A stretch of DNA of 64,000 nt from an uncultured Eggerthella sp. (GCA_900542265.1 UQML01000002.1:37888-101887); one strand, 5' to 3'; shown: positions 55,660 through 63,203, counted from the stretch's first letter. Notes: generated by a model not told the origin, from the sequence alone. Translations and numbers: made by a program.

Positions 55660-56807
55660 TGTTATTTGATGTATATGGGTCCAATGCGTTATATCAATGG
55701 CTTGGTCTGGCCATGGTATTAGTCGCACTCATTTTGCTCAATGAGTTTGCGCGACGCACTAAATTTGGCGGCTGCTTTATGTTCTTCGGAGTTTGCGGCG
55801 CTATGACCATTTACTGCTTGGCAGTAGAAATTGGAGCCGGCATGGGTGCCGATTGGGCGGTTAACAACCCAACCCATACCGATATGAACAGCTGGTTCCA
55901 TTACGCTAAGGTGTATGCCGCAACCGCAGGCTGCATTGGCTTTATGATGCTCAAGTACAGCTGGGGTAAAGTTGGTCGCTCTCATTGGTTTAAGGCATTT
56001 CCTTTTGTCATTGTTGCAATTAACATTCTCATCGCTGTTGCAAGCGACTTCGAAAGCGCCATCCGCGCTTGGGATTCGAGCTGGGTATCCTCTGAAGGAG
56101 TTGTCCTCAATGGCGGCATGTTCAACGTCATCAACGGCGTTGCAGGCCTTCTCAATATCGCTTGCATGACTGGCTGGTTTGGCATCTACATTTCCAAGAA
56201 GCGTCAAGATATGTTGTGGCCTGATATGACCTGGGTTTTCATCATCGCTTACGATTTGTGGAACTTCTGCTACACCTATAACTGCCTCCCAACTCACTCT
56301 TGGTATTGCGGCATTGCGCTACTTCTCGCCCCAACCATTGCTGGTCTTCTTTGGAATAAGGGCGGATGGATCCAGAATCGCGCCTTTACCTTATCTATGT
56401 GGTGTATGTTCTGTCAGATGGTGCCTATGTTTGCCAACGATTCAGTCTTTGCCGTACAGTCTGTCAACGATCCAGCCGTAAACATGGTAGTTGCTTCTAT
56501 TGCCCTTATTGCTAACGTTGCAGCGCTCGCTTACATTATTTACCGCGCAAAGAAACTTGGCGTTAACCCTTACAAGCAAGAGGTCTTTGTGGGTACCAAG
56601 GACTTCCGCGAAGCAATGGCGCGTCGTGCAAGTACCGATTACCTCTTAGCAACTGAGCCTAAGAGCGCAACTGCAGCCGAGATTGCTGAAATGGTTGCTT
56701 ACAATGAACTTCCTGTCGATGGGGCAGTTGGTTTTGTCTATGTCAAAAAAGACAATAACTCCACCTCGGTGACGGTAGAAGAAATTGAAGAGATCCCGCG
56801 CAAATGA
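55659..56807 (+). CDS. Multi-pass membrane protein, possibly DUF5692 family
   Basis: A 382-residue protein with about eight to nine hydrophobic segments, Trp-rich, and a soluble C-terminal tail (about 70 residues, ending in a Glu-rich stretch). Conserved-looking pieces are NEFARRTKFGGCFMFFGVCG, WFHYAKVYAATAGCIGFMML and YDLWNFCYTYNCLPTHSWYC. I think it belongs to DUF5692, a family seen in Coriobacteriia, but cannot confirm this. AAGGAGG sits eight bases before the ATG. It overlaps the TetR stop by one base and is followed by a strong terminator. Confidence 0.7.
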   Translation: MLFDVYGSNALYQWLGLAMVLVALILLNEFARRTKFGGCFMFFGVCGAMTIYCLAVEIGAGMGADWAVNNPTHTDMNSWFHYAKVYAATAGCIGFMMLKYSWGKVGRSHWFKAFPFVIVAINILIAVASDFESAIRAWDSSWVSSEGVVLNGGMFNVINGVAGLLNIACMTGWFGIYISKKRQDMLWPDMTWVFIIAYDLWNFCYTYNCLPTHSWYCGIALLLAPTIAGLLWNKGGWIQNRAFTLSMWCMFCQMVPMFANDSVFAVQSVNDPAVNMVVASIALIANVAALAYIIYRAKKLGVNPYKQEVFVGTKDFREAMARRASTDYLLATEPKSATAAEIAEMVAYNELPVDGAVGFVYVKKDNNSTSVTVEEIEEIPRK

Positions 56808-56903
56808 CCTCGCGTCTAACCCTATGGAGGAGCGTCTAACTACGTGAGTACTCGCATAGAGACGGAGAAAACCACATGACGCGCACGTTTCTGCGCTGAG
56901 ATC

Positions 56904-56947
56904 ATGAGCCACAGGCAACCCTTCTTGCTTGTGGCTCATCTCTTTTT
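56904..56947 (+). terminator. Strong intrinsic terminator of the TetR-membrane protein operon
   Basis: ATGAGCCACAGGCAA and TTGCTTGTGGCTCAT make a 15-pair stem with one imperfect pair and a six-base loop, followed by CTCTTTTT. Confidence 0.85.
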
Positions 56948-56966
56948 CAAAAAATTTGCCCTAATC

Positions 56967-57137
56967 TGACGAGATTCGACTTTCAGTGAGCCCTCCCGCA
57001 AAGGCAAAAACCAATCGCCGAGTATTATCAGAGATTTCGTGACAAAACCTGTACCTTCTGTGAGGATTTAGCTCGTTTTTTATAAGGCGATGGGGCTGCC
57101 AAGAAAATAGACCCTCGCTCAAAGTCGAATCTTGTCA
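56967..57137. repeat. Short inverted-repeat element, copy 2 (MITE-like)
   Basis: A 171-base element with 24-base imperfect terminal inverted repeats at 56967-56990 and 57114-57137 (21 of 24 match). It is the reverse-orientation relative of the element at 19369-19550: shared blocks include CGTGACAAAAC (57038-57048), GTGAGGATTT and the right end. It lies just after the operon terminator and just beyond the stop of the small membrane protein gene. Confidence 0.7.
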
Positions 57138-57162
57138 AAACAGGCCATAAAAAGCCAAAAAA

Positions 57163-57327
57163 TTAAGGCCGCTCTTTGCGCACTCTTCTGTGTATCCTTT
57201 GATGCACTTGCATTACAACATGAAAGACGACGCCCAGCGTACCTACTATTACAAACACGTGATGTAAATCTATAGCGTGCGCTCGTGAATCTACCCGAAA
57301 TCCTGCAGCGTTCTTCTCGCTCTTCAT
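57163..57327 (-). CDS. Small membrane protein, 54 residues
   Basis: An open frame with AGGGGAG six bases before its ATG, better than most in the window. It begins MKSEKNAAGFRVDSRAHA, has one hydrophobic helix (HHVFVIVGTLGVVFHVVMQV), and ends in a very basic tail (RIHRRVRKERP). I do not recognise the family. It is divergent from the truncated TetR gene and may have been its target. The stop lies just outside the inverted-repeat element. A longer overlapping minus-strand frame (57119-57343) is judged a shadow because it has no good site and an unlikely composition. Confidence 0.55.
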   Translation of the reverse strand: MKSEKNAAGFRVDSRAHAIDLHHVFVIVGTLGVVFHVVMQVHQRIHRRVRKERP

Positions 57328-57360
57328 AATTCGCTCCCCTCATCTCGCAAGCTAGATTCG

Positions 57361-57912
57361 GATAGCACTCAAAAGTCTTTCAACAACATCACGATTAGCG
57401 AAATCTGCAATAAAGCCATGGTGCGCCGTCCCACGTTTTATAGACATTTCCAAAACAAAGAAGATTTACTGCTCTACCTTATCCGCAGTAAACGATTAGA
57501 TATTCAAAAGCGCATGCTTGGCCAAGGTTTCCGCACCATAACAACATCTGAATATGCCCTCATAATGACGCGCGAATTTTTGCGCCTTGCTCAGGAACAT
57601 AAACATCTTTATCAGACACAGGCACTCAATGAGAACTTTGCCCACATCATGACCATCGCCGCAGATGAAATAGGACACGAATTCGCCCACTTTCTTGCCG
57701 AGCGCGCAGGACTCGATGAACCTACGTATGACCAGCAATTCTTGGGTGCTCTCTATGCAAATGGTCTCTTCGGAGCACTTCGCTTTTGGATGACAGCAAC
57801 CCCCGAACAGACAGAAGAAGAATTCCTGGAAGCTTTCGAACCTATTGTCAAACGTCTTTTCAATACGGACGATGAGGCTACAAACACTAGGTTTACTTCA
57901 AAAGCTTTTTGA
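57361..57912 (+). pseudogene. TetR/AcrR family regulator, N-terminally truncated
   Basis: The recognition helix region is clear (FNNITISEICNKAMVRRPTF followed by YRHFQNKEDLL), then a TetR C-terminal domain to residue end. But the first helix is missing: upstream in frame there is no ATG, GTG or TTG after the stop at about 57286, and the only start, at 57418, would begin inside the helix-turn-helix. A start there gives a 164-residue protein that could not bind DNA normally. The gene is therefore probably decayed. Its end overlaps the dehydrogenase gene by 20 bases. Confidence 0.65.
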
Positions 57913-58885
57913 GTTTTCCAGCCTCAAATACTTGCTTGTTCAAACAATCATGAGGCTCATGACCAAGAACAACATCAATAGCGTTTTGTGTTGCACGAAC
58001 TCTTAACTCATGACCCGCCTCTTCAGACCAATAGGCAGCGTGAGGCGTGAGCAAAGCATGAGGAGCATAAAGCAGCGGATCGTCTTTTGATAGAGGCTCC
58101 TCCTCAAAAACATCAATACCAGCGCCCCAAATTTTGTCCTCTTTAAGTGCTTGTGCTACAGCAGCAGTATCAATAACCGCTCCGCGGGAGGTATTAATGA
58201 CAATACAGTCCTTTTTTAAAAGAGTAATGTTGTCTGCATCGAGAAGATGGTGCGTCGCAGGAACAAGTGCGGTATGGTAGCTCACGACATCAGAGCGCTT
58301 CAATAGTTCTTCGTAGGTAACTACCTCATACCCTTCTGGTGTGCGTCGCCCTGGAACAAGTGAATGCGACCAACATATCACGGTAAAACCAAGTCCATAT
58401 GCTTTACGCGCAACAGCCCGTCCAATATCTCCCATTCCAACAACACCAAATGTACGACCATACACTTGACCCATTGGGCGATGTCCCGTTGGATCCCAAA
58501 TCCCTTTGCGAATATCAGCATTCATCTCAGGTAGCCTACGAAGTACCGCCATACAAAGAGCGATAGCATGATCAGAAACCACCTCGGTTGCATAACCAGG
58601 AACATTGCATACCGCTACGCCGCAATCCGTTGCAGCGGGTATATCGATTGTTTCATAACCAACACCAAAACGAGACACAACTTGCAATTGTGGCAAAGCC
58701 TCAAATACCTCACGGTTGAAATCTCCATAGGCAGTAATAACCCCATCAGTATCAGCACAATTAACCATAATGCCTTCTGCACTTCGGTCTTGAAAATGCG
58801 CAAATTCAATACCGGCATCTTCAATCATTTTTTTCTCGATATCAGGTACAGCAAAATCACTATCTTCAATGACAATCTTTGGCAT
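57893..58885 (-). CDS. D-isomer-specific 2-hydroxyacid dehydrogenase
   Basis: A 330-residue NAD-dependent enzyme. Catalytic Arg is in VVSRFGVGYETIDI, the NAD-binding site is FGVVGMGDIGRAVARKAYG, catalytic Glu is in IDVFEEEPLSKDDPLL and His in LLTPHAAYWS. It reduces a 2-keto acid or oxidises the D-hydroxy acid; phosphoglycerate-like or CtbP-like members look alike, so the substrate is open. AGGAG lies before the ATG. It stands alone. Confidence 0.88.
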   Translation of the reverse strand: MPKIVIEDSDFAVPDIEKKMIEDAGIEFAHFQDRSAEGIMVNCADTDGVITAYGDFNREVFEALPQLQVVSRFGVGYETIDIPAATDCGVAVCNVPGYATEVVSDHAIALCMAVLRRLPEMNADIRKGIWDPTGHRPMGQVYGRTFGVVGMGDIGRAVARKAYGLGFTVICWSHSLVPGRRTPEGYEVVTYEELLKRSDVVSYHTALVPATHHLLDADNITLLKKDCIVINTSRGAVIDTAAVAQALKEDKIWGAGIDVFEEEPLSKDDPLLYAPHALLTPHAAYWSEEAGHELRVRATQNAIDVVLGHEPHDCLNKQVFEAGKLKKLLK

Positions 58886-59014
58886 AACATTCTCCTGACA
58901 CGAAAGATTTGTTCACTGTTAATCATAACAAGCATAGTCGCCTAGATTCTTGAGAAGCTTCAGATGTATCAAAGCCGTGAGAAACTCGCTCTATCCTGGC
59001 ACCGGCATACCCAA

Positions 59015-59675
59015 TTAGCCAAAACGACCAGCTACATAATCTGCAGTACGCGTATCCCCCGGACGAGAAAAGATACCTCGGTATAGCCTGCTTCTACCAT
59101 CTCACCCAACAAGAAGAAGGCGGTCTGATCAGACACACGCAATGCTTGTAGCATATTATGAGTAACCATAATAATGGTGTAATCCTGTTTAAGCGTTGTT
59201 ACAAACTCCTCAATTATTGCTGTTGAAATTAGATCGAGCTCATCGCGATTTTTCACTCCATGCGTGCGTGGTTCAAAGGCAACATTGTCATAAATTGACA
59301 TAGGAAAAGGATTGGGTTGCTGAAACACCATGCCTACACGTCGGCGCAAATCGTTCACGCCAATTTCGGTATAGGCATTACACTCGTCCAGAAACACCGT
59401 CCCGTCAACGCGACAGCCTGCAACCAAGTCGTTCATGCGATTAAGCGTTTTCAAAAGCGTTGATTTACCACACCCAGAAGGTCCAATCAATGCTGTCACC
59501 TGCTTCTCGGAGAACTGCAAACTCACGTTTTTGAGCGCGTGGAAATCTCCATAGTACAAATTGAGATCAGAAACACCCATCTTGTATGACACATCCTCAC
59601 ACACCACATCGTGAATCATTTCTCGCTCGCATTCGCGCAGATCAATTGTCGGAGTTGCTGCCGTATTTGTGCAGA
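59015..59675 (-). pseudogene. pstB: Phosphate transporter ATPase PstB, broken
   Basis: The sequence begins as a normal PstB ([20 protein letters not shown], Walker [30 protein letters not shown]). At about 59230 it jumps from NRDELDL straight to ISTAIIEEF, so about 45-50 residues with the LSGGQ signature and the Walker B/D-loop are gone. Near 59075 a frameshift ends the frame early; read in the other frame the true tail ([18 protein letters not shown] and a stop at 59015) is still there. It cannot hydrolyse ATP as a normal transporter subunit. It is joined to the pstA fragment. Confidence 0.85.
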
Positions 59676-60076
59676 ATGCCTTGCAGCGTTTCAGTCGTGA
59701 TACGCACCAAGCGCACAAACTTATTGTCCGATTGCGTATATTCAACCAGATAAATTGCCGAAGCTACTCCAATAGGCACCGCCATCAGCAAGGCGCAAAA
59801 CGACATCAAAACGGTTGAAACCAGCGCCGGCATAAGCGAGACATTATCAGAGGTGTAGTTCCATTCAAAAAGAGATGGAGTCAAATGAGGTACACCCTGC
59901 AACAAAATATAACCAATAAGTCCTATTAGAATGCACACAGTTAGTAATGTCCCCATATAGACAAGGATGCGCAAGATTCGTGAGACAGGCGATGGGTTTG
60001 CTGATGCAGAAGTCGATACAGAAGCAAACTCCGTCTGTGACCCACGAGAAAGCTACCGTAGTGTTCTTACGCTCAT
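59676..60076 (-). pseudogene. pstA: Phosphate permease PstA, 5' fragment with stop
   Basis: The ATG at 60076 overlaps the pstC stop (ATGA), as in intact pst operons. Codon 8 is an in-frame TAG (60053-60055). Beyond it the frame continues with the PstA N-terminus: ILVYMGTLLTVCILIGLIGY, PSLFEWNYTSDNV and [15 protein letters not shown]. It stops being PstA at [10 protein letters not shown] (about 59676), where the remaining two thirds of the gene have been deleted and the pstB upstream region follows in another frame. Confidence 0.85.
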
Positions 60077-60216
60077 GAGCGCTCTCCCTTTCTCTTGATG
60101 GCGCTAAACAGTGCGCATATTAAAATGACAAAGACAAAGAGCACCACACCCGTTGCAATAAACGCTCCGCGATGAAGATCAGCCGCATACCCCATTTCAA
60201 GGACGATGTTTGCCGT
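60073..60216 (-). pseudogene. pstC: Phosphate permease PstC, 3' fragment
   Basis: Only the last about 47 residues remain: TANIVLEMGYAADLHRGAFI, one membrane helix (TGVVLFVFVILICALFS) and the basic end KRKGERS. The 5' part has been deleted together with the end of pstS, so the fragment is fused to pstS out of frame at about 60216-60221. Confidence 0.85.
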
Positions 60217-60510
60217 AGGGTGTATAGGCTGCAGCTTTTTCATCAACCGGAATATATTTATTGTCTGCAACAATGGCTTGCCCATCGGCACTCATGATAA
60301 AGGTGATGAAATCCTGTGCCGCATCGCTTACCGCATCTTTGGTTACCATATTAAAGGAACGAGCGATGGGGTAGCTTCCCTGCTTTACGTTTTCTGGCGT
60401 TGCTTCCACGCCATCAATCTCGACTGCTTTAACTGAGTCATCCAAAGAGCTGAGCGAGATATATCCAATTGCTGCAGGAAAAGCTTTTGGGGAATCTCTT
60501 TTCGCGATTT
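60217..60510 (-). pseudogene. pstS: Phosphate-binding protein PstS, internal/3' fragment
   Basis: The frame carries the conserved C-terminal part of PstS: FPAAIGYISLSSLDDSVKAV, IDGVEATPENVKQGSYPIAR, then FITFIMSADGQAIVADNKYI. The true C-terminus is replaced by the junction with pstC, and upstream of about 60510 the sequence no longer follows the family. No start codon or signal peptide is present. The 160 bases up to 60671 hold no recognisable gene. Confidence 0.85.
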
Positions 60511-60671
60511 CTCAAAAACGTTCCCAAAGCTGACAGGTACCATGATGAAGGGACTGCATCAAATCAAAATCAGGCATACGTAAAGTCTGAGTAAAAATCC
60601 TCAGTCAAAAAACTTACACATAAAGTATACCAAGACAATAAAGCGATAGGGTAAACACTCTTGATGATAAA

Positions 60672-60896
60672 TCAGCAAACATACTTAGTCATAAGCTCCT
60701 TGGGAATATGGCAATAATCATGAGGGTATTTATCCAAATGATCCTGATGCTCTTCAGCACTTGCAACATACGATGTTTCAAGACGCCCCGTAGCCCCATT
60801 CGCTCTACCCGCTTCAGTTACAAGAACTCCTGGCAGAGTTTTTATATACGCTTGAACACCCCATAAACATCCACCAGCAAAATATAGCGTCTCCAA
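60672..60896 (-). pseudogene. msrA: Peptide methionine sulfoxide reductase MsrA, internally deleted
   Basis: Seventy-four residues are left of a family that is usually at least 150 long. The start is a good MsrA N-terminus with the catalytic Cys (LYFAGGCLWGVQAYIKTLPG, VTEAGRANGATG). Near residue 50 it jumps to the C-terminal region (AEEHQDHLDKYPHDYCHIP). The frame is open throughout, so a short protein could be made, but the substrate-binding middle is missing. It lies 24 bases after the aminotransferase gene. Confidence 0.75.
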
Positions 60897-60920
60897 AGTG
60901 TCTCCTTTATTCCGCCCTAC

Positions 60921-62573
60921 TTATCTCTGCCGATAGGTAGATAAGAAATCGCCCAACTTATTCACTGCATCCCCCAACACCTCAATACGAGGCAAAAATA
61001 CTACGCGAAAATGATCAGGTGTATGCCAATTAAACGCACCGCCATGCGAAAGTAAAATCTTTTTTTCGTGCAAAAGATCAAAGGCAAATTGTTCATCATC
61101 AGTAATATTGAAGCGTTTGGTATCAAGCTTAGGGAAAATATAGAAGCCCGCTTTTGGTTTTACGGCACTCACACCTGGAATGCTATTGAGTGCTTCATAG
61201 ACAAAATCACGCTGTTCATACACGCGCCCACCAGGACGAATATAATCATTAACTGATTGGTGACCACCTAATGCCGTTTGAACAATTGACTGAGCTGGCA
61301 CATTAGAGCACATGCGCATGTTGCTCAACATATTAAGTCCCAAAATATAATCACGCGCTAACGCTTTATTACCTGATAGAATCATCCAGCCAATTCGATA
61401 ACCAGCAATCATATGTGATTTTGATAGTCCACTAAAAGTCACACAGAACAGATCAGGTGCCATTGATGCAATGGATACATGTTCTAAACCATCCATAACA
61501 AGACGATCATAAATCTCATCAGAAAAGATGATTAAGTTATTCTGGCGCGCAATTTCAACGATCTCCTCCAAAAGTTCACGAGGATAAAGAGCGCCTGTCG
61601 GATTGTTAGGATTAATAATGACGATAGCTTTAGTGCGTGGTGATACTTTTTTCTTAATATCATCAATGTCAGGATACCATTCAGCTTGCTCATCACAGAT
61701 ATAGTGTACTGGTGTCCCTCCTGCCAGGGTTACACAAGCAGTCCACAACGGATAATCAGGAGACGGCAAAAGCACCTCATCTCCATTATTGAGTAATGCC
61801 AACATGCTTAAATTAATAAGCTCGCTTACTCCATTGCCCGTATAAATGTCATCAATAGAAACATTAGGAATATGCTTGATTTGAGCGTATTGCATGATAG
61901 CTTTACGAGCAGAAAAGAGGCCTTTTGCTGCTGAGTACCCCTCACTCTCTACAAGCTGACGGCTCGCATCAAACACAACCTCATCAGGCGCACGAAAACC
62001 AAAAGGTGCAGGATTGCCAATATTGAGTTTTAAGATCGAAGCGCCCATCATTTCCATACGCTCCGCCTCTTCAAGAACCGGTCCGCGCACATCATAGAGA
62101 ACATTGTCTAGTTTCGTTGATTTCTTAAACTCACGCACCATGCCGGTGTCGCTCCCCTCGTTGCCTTTATTACTTTTTTTATCGTTGTCTTTGTTTCTTT
62201 TTTCGTTGAACTCTCTATTTATCGTTCTGGCGGACTCTTGTTCTCGTTCTTTGTTGAACTTTACGTCAGGCTCTTTACTCGTTCCTTGATTAAATTCATC
62301 AATCTTTATTGATGACGGAAAGCTCTTCGATGAAGACTTATTATCTAAAAACGGCTCTTCATGACCTAAAAGCGATTCTTGATCAACCTCAAGAATCGCA
62401 GCAAGCAATTGCAATACATCATTACGCGGGACTGTTTTTCCGCTGACATATTGACTCATCTGGCTTTTCCCAAGACGTGAACCACGAACAGCAGCTTCGC
62501 GTATTACATCAGACTGTTTAAAGCCCTTGTTGGCCATTGCTTCTTTAAGCCGTGCAGCAAATGTTTCTTGCAC
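60921..62573 (-). CDS. XRE DNA-binding domain fused to an alanine-type aminotransferase
   Basis: A 550-residue protein. Residues about 5-65 are an XRE helix-turn-helix (RLKEAMANKGFKQSDVIREA, SQMSQYVSGKTVPRNDVLQL). Residues about 70-155 are a charged low-complexity linker with repeated FN (EFNQ, KFNKE, EFNEKRNK). The rest is a class I/II aminotransferase close to AlaA: KLNIGNPAPFGF, GNGVSELINLSMLAL, IINPNNPTGALYP, FSDEIYDRLV, PLP lysine in SGLSKSHMIAGYRIGW, and the end HFRVVFLPR. All PLP contacts seen look intact. The GTG start at 62573 has AGGGAG five bases upstream. The layout recalls MocR regulators but with XRE in place of GntR. Confidence 0.85.
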   Translation of the reverse strand: MQETFAARLKEAMANKGFKQSDVIREAAVRGSRLGKSQMSQYVSGKTVPRNDVLQLLAAILEVDQESLLGHEEPFLDNKSSSKSFPSSIKIDEFNQGTSKEPDVKFNKEREQESARTINREFNEKRNKDNDKKSNKGNEGSDTGMVREFKKSTKLDNVLYDVRGPVLEEAERMEMMGASILKLNIGNPAPFGFRAPDEVVFDASRQLVESEGYSAAKGLFSARKAIMQYAQIKHIPNVSIDDIYTGNGVSELINLSMLALLNNGDEVLLPSPDYPLWTACVTLAGGTPVHYICDEQAEWYPDIDDIKKKVSPRTKAIVIINPNNPTGALYPRELLEEIVEIARQNNLIIFSDEIYDRLVMDGLEHVSIASMAPDLFCVTFSGLSKSHMIAGYRIGWMILSGNKALARDYILGLNMLSNMRMCSNVPAQSIVQTALGGHQSVNDYIRPGGRVYEQRDFVYEALNSIPGVSAVKPKAGFYIFPKLDTKRFNITDDEQFAFDLLHEKKILLSHGGAFNWHTPDHFRVVFLPRIEVLGDAVNKLGDFLSTYRQR

Positions 62574-62690
62574 TGTATCTCCCTGCCTATCGTCACACAA
62601 GATGTTGTTTCAGAAAGCCATGGTTGCAAAAAGCATCATCATAAAAACATCTTCGTGAAAAACTGACGCCATACAATCAAACATGCTATC

Positions 62691-62830
62691 AATTCAACAA
62701 TTAGTTCAATAATTATCTCAATAAGAAAATTGAACTAACATTAGCGATGAGTTCAACTTTAGCACTATTTTGCTTCATTAGTTCAATTTGTTCGGTAACG
62801 AAATTGAACTAACCTATAAAAATGAACTAG
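62691..62830. promoter_or_regulatory. Array of TTAGTTCAAT-like sites upstream of the XRE-aminotransferase
   Basis: Two dyads stand out: TTAGTTCAAT (62701-62710) with ATTGAACTAA (62729-62738), and the perfect 12-base pair TTAGTTCAATTT (62778-62789) with AAATTGAACTAA (62801-62812). Partial copies are at 62691 (AATTCAACAA), 62751 (GTTCAACTTT) and 62823 (TGAACTAG). They lie 120-260 bases before the XRE-aminotransferase start and are the likely binding sites of that protein. The stretch 62574-62690 holds its leader and no gene. Confidence 0.6.
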
Positions 62831-62856
62831 TCACACTAGCCAATTAGACACCTTGC

Positions 62857-62914
62857 AGCTCTTCATGTTTAATTGCTAACCAAAATACCACTGCTTCAAA
62901 ACCCATGAAGAGCT
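62857..62914. repeat. Degenerate CRISPR repeat inside a perfect 11-base inverted repeat
   Basis: Positions 62867-62902 match the array repeat at 26 of 36 bases; all ten differences are transitions. It is flanked by AGCTCTTCATG (62857-62867) and CATGAAGAGCT (62904-62914), so an RNA from here would fold with the repeat in the loop. Exactly 30 bases separate it from the next repeat-like unit at 62933, the normal spacer length. Confidence 0.6.
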
Positions 62915-62932
62915 TAGGATACACGTGGGGAA

Positions 62933-63029
62933 TTTTGATTGCCAGTCAGAATATCACTGATCCAAAATAGGATAATGAGAAGACGATATGAGTAGAACAT
63001 TGTGAACCCCTACTTTATATCGTCTTTTT
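62933..63029 (+). ncRNA. Candidate tracrRNA
   Basis: The first 36 bases (62933-62968) are the CRISPR repeat with five changes. If the array is transcribed from the minus strand, this segment pairs with the crRNA repeat along almost its whole length, including a G-U pair at repeat position 1 and a bulge after eight pairs, as in known type II duplexes. After AAAATAGG comes a hairpin, AGACGATAT-g-AGTAG (62981-62995) with CTACT-tt-ATATCGTCT (63010-63025), followed by TTTT, a clean terminator. The stretch 63030-63203 holds another terminator but no gene. Confidence 0.55.
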
Positions 63030-63108
63030 AGAATTGAGGGGGACATAATCGCGCTGAATGCTATATGGATAAGCGCTAGTTATTCGCGTCGTGTTATTGC
63101 TTGTTGAG

Positions 63109-63135
63109 CCGCTCATCACGGGCGGTTTTTGTTTG
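63109..63135 (+). terminator. Intrinsic terminator
   Basis: CCGCTC (63109-63114), loop ATCAC, GGGCGG (63120-63125), then TTTTTGTTTG. It lies between the candidate tracrRNA and the CRISPR array and may end a second, unrecognised RNA. Confidence 0.65.
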
Positions 63136-63203
63136 TGTAATGATAAATGATTTTTACGGCTAGTAATAACGTTAACGCATTTATTACTTGTGCTAAATCA
63201 TCC

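Noticed and set aside
55719..56297. Minus-strand open frame of 192 residues
   Set aside because: It is antisense to the multi-pass membrane protein, which has a good ribosome site and clear membrane helices.
57119..57343. Minus-strand frame of 74 residues overlapping the inverted-repeat element
   Set aside because: The 54-residue frame in another phase has the AGGGGAG site at correct spacing and a sensible membrane-protein composition; the longer one does not.
60570..60630. Possible third copy of the inverted-repeat element (AAATCCTCAGTCAAA similarity)
   Set aside because: Only about 15-20 bases look alike and no terminal repeats are present, so chance is enough.
62867..62968. Reading the repeat-like units as a tracrRNA on the minus strand
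   Set aside because: Pairing of the 62933 unit is worse in that direction (four mismatches including the first base) and no T-tract terminator follows; the plus-strand reading is cleaner.
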